Shown here piece after piece: positions 1 to 7,287 of a DNA stretch of 64,000 nucleotides (positions are counted from its first letter, which is position 1; the number at the start of each line of letters is the position of its first letter). The stretch is taken from the NCBI RefSeq assembly GCF_006717045.1, contig NZ_VFPH01000001.1:2356001-2420000 (forward strand), in the 5' to 3' direction. A model generated the notes under the pieces. That model saw only the letters and a list, made by a program, of their open reading frames with translations. It was not told where the DNA came from and did no database searches. Source of the stretch: Pseudonocardia cypriaca (GTDB taxonomy: Bacteria > Actinomycetota > Actinomycetes > Mycobacteriales > Pseudonocardiaceae). The position numbers and the translations under genes were made by a program.

Positions 1-1
1 G

Positions 2-37
2 ATCACCGTGGTGGCGGCGCATCCGATTCCCGAGTAG
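2..37 (+). CDS. C-terminal tail of a gene that starts before the window
   Basis: The first bases read in one frame as ITVVAAHPIPE followed by TAG. Most codons end in G or C, as in real genes of this replicon. Only eleven residues are visible, so no function can be given. It could also be chance reading. Confidence 0.3.
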   Translation: MTVVAAHPIPE

Positions 38-80
38 CGGCGGACTGATGTCGTGTGAGGTTGTGGTCCTGCCAGGCTCA

Positions 81-578
81 TCAGTGCAGGGCGTACTTCA
101 GCCCGATGATGGCAACGCCGAGCAGGGCGGTCCCGGCCGCCCAGCCCAGAGCGGCAGCGGTCGGGGCGCCGGAACGGCGCGCGGCCTCGTACCCGAGGCC
201 GCCGAGCAACGCGGTGGACAGCCCCAGCGCCGCCAGCACCGCTCCCCGCAGCTCCGCACCGAGCGCCGAGGCCGCGAGCAGCACGATCACCGGAGCGTAG
301 GAGGACTGCAGCATCGGCCAACCGCGCCGCAGCGCACCGACGACGCGGCTCCGGTTGGGCGCAGGCCCTTGCACGCCGGAGCCGAGTACGTCGGCGTAGC
401 GCTCGGTCAGCCAGTAGACGAACAACGTGGCGACGACGGCGATCACGACCTGGCCGAGAGAGCCGTGCAGGCTTGCGGCCACCATCACCGCAGACCCCAC
501 CACGGTGCCGTTGACGGCATCGGCCAGCTCCCGCTCGTCGGTCCACCTGGAGCGGAGTCGACCGACCGATCGCCGCAT
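81..578 (-). CDS. Small integral membrane protein of unknown function
   Basis: The product is 165 residues with about four hydrophobic segments, for example around VVIAVVATLFVYWL, YAPVIVLLAASALG and the C-terminal AALGWAAGTALLGVAIIGL. I chose the ATG at 578 because GGAGGA lies just upstream. A GTG at 599 in the same frame would add seven residues. No catalytic motif or recognisable domain is visible. It stands alone, and the facing gene 3' of it is also on the minus strand. An uncharacterised actinobacterial membrane protein is the safest call. Confidence 0.7.
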   Translation of the reverse strand: MRRSVGRLRSRWTDERELADAVNGTVVGSAVMVAASLHGSLGQVVIAVVATLFVYWLTERYADVLGSGVQGPAPNRSRVVGALRRGWPMLQSSYAPVIVLLAASALGAELRGAVLAALGLSTALLGGLGYEAARRSGAPTAAALGWAAGTALLGVAIIGLKYALH

Positions 579-743
579 TGCTCCTCCGGCCTCGCTCACA
601 CCGGCGCGCCGCTCATCGCTCGCCCTCGCTGCGCTCGGGCGGCCCGGCCATGAGGAGTGAACGCAGCGCGCAGGCCCTGTGACATCGATTCGCTCGCGAG
701 CTCGCTCACTCGGGCTGCACGCCGGGGAATCGCAGTGGTTCCG

Positions 744-1190
744 TCACGTGATGGATGAGGTGGTCGCTTGCTGGTCGCGGCGCGCGTGAGCACCCTGCAC
801 CGGGCCATGGCCCAGGGCCTTGGCCTTGGCCTGTTCGAACTCCTCGGCCGAGATCGTGCCCCGGTCTCGCAGGTCGGCGAGCTTGGCGAGCTCGTCGGCC
901 GTGCTCGTCGTGCCGGCCGCGGCGGTCTCCCGGACGTACTGCCCGAACGCCTGCTCGTTGCGCAGGGCCTGAGCCCGAGCGCGCTCGTTCATCGAGCGGC
1001 CGCGAGCGATCAGGTAGACGAGGGCACCCAGCCAAGGCGCTACGACCAGGAACAGGATCCAGAGCGCCTTGCCCCAGCCGGACAGCTCGTGGTCCCGGAA
1101 GATGTCGCCGAAAATGCTGATCAGCAGCCAGATCCACGTGAAGAGAATCATGAACCAGAAGATGGATACGATCACGTCCCACAAAGGCAT
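744..1190 (-). CDS. SHOCT-domain, phospholipase-D-nuclease-like N-terminal membrane protein
   Basis: The product is 148 residues. The N-terminus carries two transmembrane helices (about residues 6-26 and 38-60), with the W-W-L-L pattern of PLDc_N-type actinobacterial membrane proteins. A short basic/Glu linker follows, then a C-terminal SHOCT motif (about 110-138) reading ELAKLADLRDRGTISAEEFE. SHOCT modules are short oligomerisation or regulatory tails. The start is the ATG preceded by GAGGAG. A frame extends upstream to about 1847, but it lacks a ribosome site and overlaps the neighbouring gene, so it was not used. The exact role is unknown; membrane stress or envelope function is a guess. 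Confidence 0.85.
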   Translation of the reverse strand: MPLWDVIVSIFWFMILFTWIWLLISIFGDIFRDHELSGWGKALWILFLVVAPWLGALVYLIARGRSMNERARAQALRNEQAFGQYVRETAAAGTTSTADELAKLADLRDRGTISAEEFEQAKAKALGHGPVQGAHARRDQQATTSSIT

Positions 1191-1357
1191 CTCGATCTCC
1201 TCGATCCGTGCCTGGGGCACCGCTACTGGCACGGGGCCACCGCCGATTGGCCAACGGTCGACCCCTGGCATCTGACCGGCATCACCCGCCGCAGATGAGC
1301 CGGGGTCGTGTCGACGTCGCCGACGCCGCTCCAAGTGCCGGTCGGTGTTCCTGCGCT

Positions 1358-1807
1358 TCAGCTCGTGCGCTTCAGCTCGCGGCCGTGCACCACGATGGCG
1401 TAGATCACGATGACGTCGACGGCGATGACGATGGTCGACCACACCGGGTATGCGGAGATGAAGACGAGATTCAGGATGGCGCTGATCAGCGCGATCGCGA
1501 TGCCGGCCACGCGGGCGAACGTGTTGCCGACCACGAGCCCGAGCCCGACGGCGACCGCGACGGCGCCGAGGACGAGATGCGTCCAGCCCCAGGTGGTGTA
1601 GTCGACGTTCACCACGAGCCCATCGGGGCGAACCAGGTAGAACCCGTCGTTGAACAGCGCGACGAGCCCCTCGATCGCCTGGAAGAAGCCGAGCATGATC
1701 ATCATGATTCCGGCGAAGGCGACCCAGCCCGCCCAGCCGGTGATCTCCGTGTCCGGTGAGTAGTAGTCCTCGTGCGAGTTGCGGCTCGTACGGGAGGCCT
1801 CTGTCAT
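1358..1807 (-). CDS. DUF7144-like membrane protein
   Basis: The product is 149 residues with four transmembrane segments. It has the family pattern GWVAFAGIMMIMLGFFQAIEGL, then a loop with an aromatic TTWGWTH motif, then AVAVGLGLVVG, ARVAGIAIALISAILNLVFISAYPVW and VDVIVIYAIVVHG. These are conserved features of an actinobacterial membrane family with no assigned activity. The ATG follows GGAGGAGACGTC. It lies 167 bp upstream of the SHOCT gene on the same strand, so co-transcription is possible. Confidence 0.85.
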   Translation of the reverse strand: MTEASRTSRNSHEDYYSPDTEITGWAGWVAFAGIMMIMLGFFQAIEGLVALFNDGFYLVRPDGLVVNVDYTTWGWTHLVLGAVAVAVGLGLVVGNTFARVAGIAIALISAILNLVFISAYPVWSTIVIAVDVIVIYAIVVHGRELKRTS

Positions 1808-1847
1808 GACGTCTCCTCCGTGAGCAAGGCCGGACCCGGGCCGGCAC

Positions 1848-2159
1848 GGGCGGTTCGCCGCCGACCGTCGACGACCGGGTCGATCGTGGCGCCGGATTCG
1901 CGGTAAGACCTCACCTGCCTTGGGTGATGGTGTCGGGCGTCGAGATCAGTCGCCACGTGAAGCTCCCCGTCCCGGATCACGTCCGGTGCGAGGGGGATGT
2001 GGGGGTGGACGGCGACGAGGTCGAGTCCGATGTCCAGCGCGAACCGTTCGGATGGCCCGTGCTCTCACCCCCCGTGGGCGATGCCAGGTGTCGCGCCCCT
2101 ACGGGAACGTCGCTGGTGACCGCGACCGGCGGTCCGGTCCCGGGAGGCGGGAGGCAGCG
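1848..2159. other. Intergenic region, possible decayed coding remnant
   Basis: This is a 312-bp gap between a leftward membrane-protein gene and the rightward Nudix gene, so it should hold both promoters. Between about 2045 and 1925 the minus strand reads with GC-ending codons as FALDIGLDLVAVHPHIPLAP and continues without a start. That suggests a remnant of a lost gene. Nothing else is recognised. Confidence 0.3.
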
Positions 2160-2684
2160 ATGACGCCGACGGACGTGGATCGTGGGAGCGGGCGGACCGG
2201 CCTCAGGGCCGTCCGGAGGGTGCACTTCCGCGATCCCGAGGCCCCAATGGCAACCGTCGTGACGCCGTCCGTGTTCGTCGCGGTCCGCGAGGAGCAGGGC
2301 CGTCTGCTGCTGGTGAGACGCCGCGACAGCGGTGCGTGGGAGCTGCCCGGGGGTCGCGTCGATGTCGGGGAGAGCGCCGTCGAGGCGGCGGTGCGCGAGA
2401 CGGCCGAGGAGGCGGGCCTGCGCGTGCAGATCACCGGGCTGGTCGGGTTGTTCACCGACCCGGCCCACGTCGTCGAGTCCGCGATGGGCGACGAGATCCG
2501 CCAGCAGTTCGTGTTGTGCTTCCACGGCTGGGCCGTGTGGGGACGTCCCCGCCCTGACGGGCACGAGATCACCGACGCCGCCTGGTTCGACCCCGCCACC
2601 GTCGAGGCGCTGACGCTCGAGCCCGGGGCCCGCCGGTGGATCCACCACGCGCTCGCAGGGGCGAGCGAGCCCCACCTCGAATGA
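2160..2684 (+). CDS. NUDIX hydrolase
   Basis: The product is 174 residues. A complete Nudix box (GX5EX7REX2EEXG) runs from Gly65 to about Leu87, reading RVDVGE...RETAEEAGL, and supplies the metal-binding glutamates. The fold begins near residue 33 with VVTPSVFVAVREEQGRLLLV. Such enzymes hydrolyse X-linked nucleoside diphosphates, but the substrate cannot be read from the sequence. The ATG was chosen because GGGAGGCGGGAGG precedes it. A shorter ATG start at residue 30 is possible. The gene stands alone, convergent with the LuxR regulator downstream. Confidence 0.9.
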   Translation: MTPTDVDRGSGRTGLRAVRRVHFRDPEAPMATVVTPSVFVAVREEQGRLLLVRRRDSGAWELPGGRVDVGESAVEAAVRETAEEAGLRVQITGLVGLFTDPAHVVESAMGDEIRQQFVLCFHGWAVWGRPRPDGHEITDAAWFDPATVEALTLEPGARRWIHHALAGASEPHLE

Positions 2685-2732
2685 GCTCGTCGCGATGAGC
2701 GCGCAGTCCGCCGTGCCGAGGAGGAACCAGTG

Positions 2733-2837
2733 ATGACCCAGGTGACAGCGCGACGCGGCGGTTCACGGCGGGCCGACGAGATGCCCCGCCCGACCCGGGA
2801 ACAGCGGGGGAGGGCGGCCCGGGCGGATCAGTGCTGA
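2733..2837 (+). CDS. Possible 34-residue basic peptide
   Basis: This is a short frame starting MTQVTARRGGSRRADEMPR, preceded by a strong GAGGAGG ribosome site, and ending a few bases inside the 3' end of the opposing LuxR gene. The peptide is Arg-rich with no known domain. The ribosome site is the only positive evidence. It could equally be a remnant. Confidence 0.22.
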   Translation: MTQVTARRGGSRRADEMPRPTREQRGRAARADQC

Positions 2838-5497
2838 ATAATCCGGCCTGTAACTACTTCGGACAGGGCGTCCGGCCGCACGCCGCCGCTGAGCAGCCCG
2901 TGTTCGTGGGCGGAGAGCACGGCCAGTCGCCTGCTGCTCACGCCGAGCTTGGTGTAGATCGACCTCACGTGGCTCTTCACGGTGTTCACCGAAACGGTGA
3001 GGTCGACGGCGATCTCATCCAGCGACAGCAGCGACGGGAGCAGCCCGAGCACCGTGAGCTCCCGCTCGCTCAGCAGCGCCTGCCGTGTTCTATTACCCGC
3101 GCCTGCGGCGAGCGCACGCTCCGCGAACGCGTCCGAGGCGCCGAAGCTGCCGTGCTGGTGCACGAGGAGCTCGCGGATGCCCGGCCCCGCGTGCGTGAAC
3201 GGCCGGAGGGCGTCGAGCGGCTCGGCGATGGCCAGCGCGCTCTGCAGGGCCCGGCGCGCGGCTGGTCGCTCTCCGGCGGTGACGGCGAGCGATGTCTCCA
3301 GCAGCCACGCTTCCACCAGGCTCTGGGGGAGCAGCGCAGTCACGGCTCCCTCCAGCACCGGCCGGAGCAGCGACCGCGCGTGCTCGCCGCGGCTGCTCGT
3401 CGCGTCGGCCCACGCACGCATCATCAGCAGCTCGCCGTTCTCGCCGGTGCGGCTGGCCAGCCATCCCAGTACCGTCCGCGCCGCCGCGGAGTGCCCGAGC
3501 AGCAGCGCGGCGTGGAACTCCAGCATCGCGAGCGCGGCAACCTGCTCCGGACTCGCCGGGAGGTCACCGAACTCCGAGCGTGCCTGCTGCAGCTCGGCCA
3601 GCCCACCCGCCCTGTCCCCGCGGTCGAAGGCCGCGGCACCACGAACGGCCTGCAGGGCGAACCGCAGCTGGGAAGGTGACGTTGCCCCACCCACCGCGAG
3701 GCCCTCGGTCGCGAGGCGCTCGGCCTCCGCGGTCTCCGTCCGCAGGAGCGCGGCATACGCCAGCATCGCCGTGGCGGTGCCGGACCACGCCGAGCATTCC
3801 CAGCCGTGTTCGACCGCGGCGGCAGCGGCCTCGATGCTCATCGTCCGCATCGTCTGCATGTCGCCCGTCGTGCCCGCGACGGCGCCCAGGAGGGCGAGGC
3901 ACTGCATCGTCAGGTAGTCGAAGCCGTGGCTGCGGCTCAGCAGCAGCGCGGCTTCGAACTCCGCGCGTGCCCCGGCCCGGTCGTCCCTCTCCAGCCGAGC
4001 CGTGCCGCGGCTCAGTCGGACGAGTGCCTCCAGCTCGGGTTCGACGGGCAGCTCGTCGAAGACGCCGAGAGCAGGGGAGGTCGAGGACGCGACTGGCTCG
4101 CCGACACAGGTGGTGAGCTGCTCGGCCACCATGCGCAACACGGCCAGGTCAGCCGGGCCGTCGGCGGGCCACGACTGCCGGGCGCGGCGGAGATCGCCCC
4201 GAGCTGCAGGGAGCTCCCCGGCCTCGAGGTGGGCCACCGCTGAGGTCAGAGCCAGCCAGGGATCTGTGGCGACGGCTTGCGCGCCGGCTCTGGCGAGGGC
4301 GCGCCGCAGCGGCTGGTGGTCCCCGGCCAGGATCAGCGGAACGGCGAACCGGTGCAGCAGGTCCGTCAACAGCTTCGAGTCGTGGCTCTGAGCTGCGTGG
4401 TCAAGGGCATGGACCGGCTCGGGCCGGCTCGCCCACCAGCGGGCGGCAACGCCGTGCAGCTCGGCTGCCCGCTTCAGTCCCTGCCGCCGGAGATCGGCGA
4501 GCAGGTGTGTGCGCAGGAGCTCGTGGACGATGTAGGCATCGCGCCGCTGGCCGATCGGCGACAGTAGGGATGTCCGGTGGTCGAGCCCATTGAGCACGCT
4601 GCCGGCGTCCTCCCGCCCCGACAGCTCGGCGGCGAGCCCGGTCGGGACCGGGTCGCTGATGCTGATCACGCGCAGGAACTCCTGCACGTCCTCGGGCAGG
4701 TCGGAGAGGACCTCCCCGACGAGGTAGTCCGCGACGGAGCGCTCGTCGCCGGAGAACTGGGTCAGGAACCCGTCCCGATCCGCAGAGTTGGCCACGCCGA
4801 ACGCGGCCAGGCGCAGCCCGGCCGCCCATCCCCCGGTGCGCTGGTGCAGGAGGGCGACCTGCGCGGGCATGAGGCGCAGCCCCGACTTCTCGAGCAGCGA
4901 CCCCGTCTCGGCCAGCGAGAGGCGCAGCTGCGCGGCGCGCAGCTCGCGGAGCCGGCCCGCGAGGCGCAGCCGCGGGAGGGAGAGTGGGGGATCGAGTCGG
5001 CTGGAGAGGACGAGCTGCATGCCGGCCGGGTGATTCTGGGTCAGGATCTGGACGCCGTGCTGGGCCTCCGGATCGACCAGCTCGTGCACGTCGTCGAGGA
5101 TCAACCGGATCGGTCGGGGCACTGCCTCGACGGCGTCGACGAGCTCCGCCAGGAACTCCGGCTGCGCATCGGCCCGCCAGATCCACCGATCGTGCAGGCG
5201 ACTGGTAGGGGGGACCGACGGGCATGCGGCGAGAGCTGCCACGATCGACGCCCACAACCTCCTCGGGTCGTTGTCGTCGCGGTAGAGGCTCACCCATGCC
5301 GTGTCCGCCGCCGTGCTCGAACGCGACCAGTCCGCCAGCAGCAGAGTCTTGCCGTACCCGGCGGGGGCGCAGACGAGCGTCACGTCGGTTGTTACGCCCG
5401 CATCGAGGGCGGCACGGAGAGCGGTCCGTACGACGAACTCCGGCGGAAGCGGCGGAATCGAGATCTTGGCGTGCGGAACGGGTGCCACGACGATCAA
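2828..5497 (-). CDS. LuxR family regulator of the large ATP-binding (MalT-like) type
   Basis: The product is 889 residues. A P-loop APAGYGKT lies at about 44-51, and LILDDVHEL nearby is the Walker-B-like strand, together forming a STAND-type NTPase. A long alpha-helical tetratricopeptide-like middle follows. The C-terminal LuxR helix-turn-helix (about 815-870) has the canonical LSxxELTVL, LDEIAxxLxVSxNTVKSHVRSIYxKLGV pattern. Proteins of this kind sense a ligand, bind ATP, oligomerise and activate transcription. A paralogue is encoded at 7288-9900, with small genes between them. Its own promoter should lie in the 556-bp region upstream. Targets are unknown. Confidence 0.93.
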   Translation of the reverse strand: MIVVAPVPHAKISIPPLPPEFVVRTALRAALDAGVTTDVTLVCAPAGYGKTLLLADWSRSSTAADTAWVSLYRDDNDPRRLWASIVAALAACPSVPPTSRLHDRWIWRADAQPEFLAELVDAVEAVPRPIRLILDDVHELVDPEAQHGVQILTQNHPAGMQLVLSSRLDPPLSLPRLRLAGRLRELRAAQLRLSLAETGSLLEKSGLRLMPAQVALLHQRTGGWAAGLRLAAFGVANSADRDGFLTQFSGDERSVADYLVGEVLSDLPEDVQEFLRVISISDPVPTGLAAELSGREDAGSVLNGLDHRTSLLSPIGQRRDAYIVHELLRTHLLADLRRQGLKRAAELHGVAARWWASRPEPVHALDHAAQSHDSKLLTDLLHRFAVPLILAGDHQPLRRALARAGAQAVATDPWLALTSAVAHLEAGELPAARGDLRRARQSWPADGPADLAVLRMVAEQLTTCVGEPVASSTSPALGVFDELPVEPELEALVRLSRGTARLERDDRAGARAEFEAALLLSRSHGFDYLTMQCLALLGAVAGTTGDMQTMRTMSIEAAAAAVEHGWECSAWSGTATAMLAYAALLRTETAEAERLATEGLAVGGATSPSQLRFALQAVRGAAAFDRGDRAGGLAELQQARSEFGDLPASPEQVAALAMLEFHAALLLGHSAAARTVLGWLASRTGENGELLMMRAWADATSSRGEHARSLLRPVLEGAVTALLPQSLVEAWLLETSLAVTAGERPAARRALQSALAIAEPLDALRPFTHAGPGIRELLVHQHGSFGASDAFAERALAAGAGNRTRQALLSERELTVLGLLPSLLSLDEIAVDLTVSVNTVKSHVRSIYTKLGVSSRRLAVLSAHEHGLLSGGVRPDALSEVVTGRIIQH

Positions 5498-6053
5498 TCC
5501 CCCTCGGTTGGTCGACCCTCAAATGCTCGTGCGTTTGCCTCCTGTGGTGCTGATTGGTCCATCCAAGAGGTCAGGAACGGCATTTGGTGTATATGTGGAG
5601 TCCGGTCAGCCTACGGGCAGGGGGTCGGGGTCCAGGGCCTCCGGCCGAAGAGTAATCACCATAGGCGCTACCGATCGGCAGTGTCCAGGGACGCGGAACA
5701 GGCGTGGCGCCTCGAAAGTAGAGGGGCCTACGGAGCTTCGACCAGGTGGGAGTACGTCGTGGGCGTCGGAGGTCCGTCCGTCCGTCCGTCCATTCTCGAC
5801 GGTGCTGGCCGCGGTGCGGTCGAGGATCGAGATCGATAATTCGACGGCGAACTCCGTGTTTCCCGGCGGCACGATCATCAATTCGCTCCAGGCGGTACCG
5901 GCCGTCGAATCAAGACGATGAGTGGATCGACGACTGGAACGGTCGAGCGGAGCTGCGGCGCTCTCGCTCATCCGGCCGGGGCGATGCCGGGTGGGATCTG
6001 GCGGGCCAGGCTGGGTGCGCCCCCGACGGGGGCGAAAGGAGGAGAGGCCGACG
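5498..6053. other. Long intergenic region upstream of a LuxR regulator
   Basis: This is 556 bp between the divergent LuxR regulator and the 70-residue gene. It is less GC-rich than its surroundings in places and holds a five-copy GTCC tandem repeat. No open frame in it shows convincing codon bias or homology. It presumably carries promoters for both flanking genes. Confidence 0.5.
5772..5791. repeat. Tandem tetranucleotide repeat (GTCC)x5
   Basis: Five uninterrupted GTCC units lie in the long non-coding region upstream of the LuxR regulator. Such tracts can vary in number by slippage, but no gene is seen to span it. Confidence 0.85.
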
Positions 6054-6266
6054 ATGGCTACTGCTCGGTACGAGGTTCGGGTGAACGGCCGCCTCTCGGA
6101 GCGTGCCCAAGGCGCGTTCTGCACGATGGGCGTACGTCCCGTCCCTCCACAGACGATCATGTTCGGGGACTTGGGCGGCCAGTCCGACCTGTGTGACCTG
6201 CTCGCGCTCTGCAGCGCCATGGGGCTGGAGGTGGTTTCCCTCCAGCGGTTGCCGAGGTCACCGTGA
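6054..6266 (+). CDS. Small alpha/beta protein found next to MalT-like regulators
   Basis: The product is 70 residues, beginning MATARYEVRVNGRLSERAQG. A strong AAAGGAGGAG ribosome site precedes the ATG. The layout is an amphipathic beta strand (YEVRVNGRLS), a central strand (TIMFGDLG), a helix (SDLCDLLALCSAMGL) and a final strand (EVVSLQRL). This resembles a small actinobacterial family often seen beside large ATP-binding LuxR regulators and in signalling loci; that comparison is from memory. It is read away from the LuxR gene at 2828-5497. A partner or ligand role for the regulators is inference only. Confidence 0.75.
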   Translation: MATARYEVRVNGRLSERAQGAFCTMGVRPVPPQTIMFGDLGGQSDLCDLLALCSAMGLEVVSLQRLPRSP

Positions 6267-6306
6267 CTCGCCGCCGTTCCGGCTGCTGGTCGGTCACCCG
6301 CAGTGG

Positions 6307-6501
6307 ATGAGGCGGTGGAGCCGGCGGTCGAGTTCGGCCGCTGCGGGCGGCTTCCGCATCAGCGACGGCTTCATCAGCCCGCTCGACCTCGTGGCGATCG
6401 GGATGGTGTCCGCGCAGGAGGCGGCGGAGCTGCACGCGCTGGAGACGGCCACCGTCGGCGCCCCGAGATGTTCGGTCGGCGGTCGCTGGGAGGAGGTGTG
6501 A
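6307..6501 (+). CDS. Possible small ORF (64 residues), function unknown
   Basis: The frame begins MRRWSRRSSSAAAGGF and continues FRISDGFISPLDLVAIG, ending in GGRWEEV. From the FRISD segment onward almost every codon ends in G or C, which is typical of real genes here, whereas the first 15 codons look poorer. It may be a genuine small gene or the surviving 3' part of a decayed one. It lies 40 bp after the 70-residue gene and convergent with the next small gene. No known domain. Confidence 0.4.
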   Translation: MRRWSRRSSSAAAGGFRISDGFISPLDLVAIGMVSAQEAAELHALETATVGAPRCSVGGRWEEV

Positions 6502-6520
6502 CGATGGGGCCGGTCCACCG

Positions 6521-6790
6521 TCAGTCCGCGAACCAGACCTCCGCGAGGTCCGCGGTGGGGAGATCCTGCTCGTGAGCGATCCGCTGGAGCGCCTCCGCCA
6601 GCCCGAGTGACAGCGCCACGGTGAAGTCGCAGAGTCCGGCCGCTCCCTCGTCCCGGGCGATCTGGTCCACCAGATCCCGCAGGACGGCCAGCCCTCGTTC
6701 GTAACTGTGGTCGTCGGACAGCAGCGCGCGCATGGCCTCGAGCACGTTCCGTCGGGAATGCGCTTCTGGGGGCGGGTGACTCACGCTCAT
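6521..6790 (-). CDS. Small helical protein, paralogue of the gene at 6996-7277
   Basis: The product is 89 residues and mostly helical: RRNVLEAMRALLSDDHSYERGL, then CDFTVALSLGLAEALQRIA, ending LPTADLAEVWFAD. It aligns over its whole length with the divergent neighbour, sharing ALSDD, the VALSLGLAEALQRIA/VDLSMRLASALERIA stretch and the C-terminal DLAEVWF-D signature. No known domain is recognised. The 205-bp gap between the two starts should hold both promoters. Position between two LuxR regulators suggests a regulatory or adaptor role, which is unproven. Confidence 0.65.
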   Translation of the reverse strand: MSVSHPPPEAHSRRNVLEAMRALLSDDHSYERGLAVLRDLVDQIARDEGAAGLCDFTVALSLGLAEALQRIAHEQDLPTADLAEVWFAD

Positions 6791-6995
6791 GCTCCTCGAG
6801 CCGACGGCGAGGGCGCTGTGCCCGTGCTCTCCCGGGTGGCTGTGGTGACCCTAGTCCGCCTGGTGGACCTGTTCTCCACCCCTCTGGACCGATGAGGACT
6901 CCCTGCGTGGGTATCCTGGGTCACAGTGTCCGGAGCCGCGGGCTCGTGGCAGCACGATCGGCGCTAAGCCTAGGGTCGGGCCCGGAGGAGCACGC

Positions 6996-7277
6996 GTGAG
7001 CGAGGACAGGACGGGTCGAGGCGAATCCATCGATCTCCATGCTCGAAGGCGCGCCTATCAGTTGGTACGAGCCGCGCTGTCCGACGACAGCAACCAGGAG
7101 CAAGGAATATCCGCTGCGCGCAGCCTGGCTGCCGCCGTGCTCGCCGAGGCCGGAATCGACGGCGTGGCCGAAGTCGCCGTCGACCTGTCGATGAGGCTCG
7201 CGTCCGCACTCGAACGGATCGCCGCCGACCAGGGCCTGGCTGCGGTCGACCTCGCCGAAGTCTGGTTCGTGGACTGA
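6996..7277 (+). CDS. Small helical protein, paralogue of the gene at 6521-6790
   Basis: The product is 93 residues: an N-terminal variable part, then RRRAYQLVRAALSDDSNQEQG, an Ala-rich helix, VAVDLSMRLASALERIAADQ and the C-terminal LAAVDLAEVWFVD. The similarity to the 89-residue protein transcribed the other way shows that one gene was duplicated and inverted. The GTG start follows GGAGGAGCACGC. Its 3' end faces the second LuxR regulator, 10 bp away. Function unknown. Confidence 0.65.
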   Translation: MSEDRTGRGESIDLHARRRAYQLVRAALSDDSNQEQGISAARSLAAAVLAEAGIDGVAEVAVDLSMRLASALERIAADQGLAAVDLAEVWFVD

Positions 7278-7287
7278 GTTCGATCGT

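Noticed and set aside
5606..6220. Minus-strand open frame across the long gap before the LuxR regulator
   Set aside because: It overlaps the better-supported 70-residue gene and shows no consistent codon bias or domain, although a short part near 5800-5880 reads plausibly.
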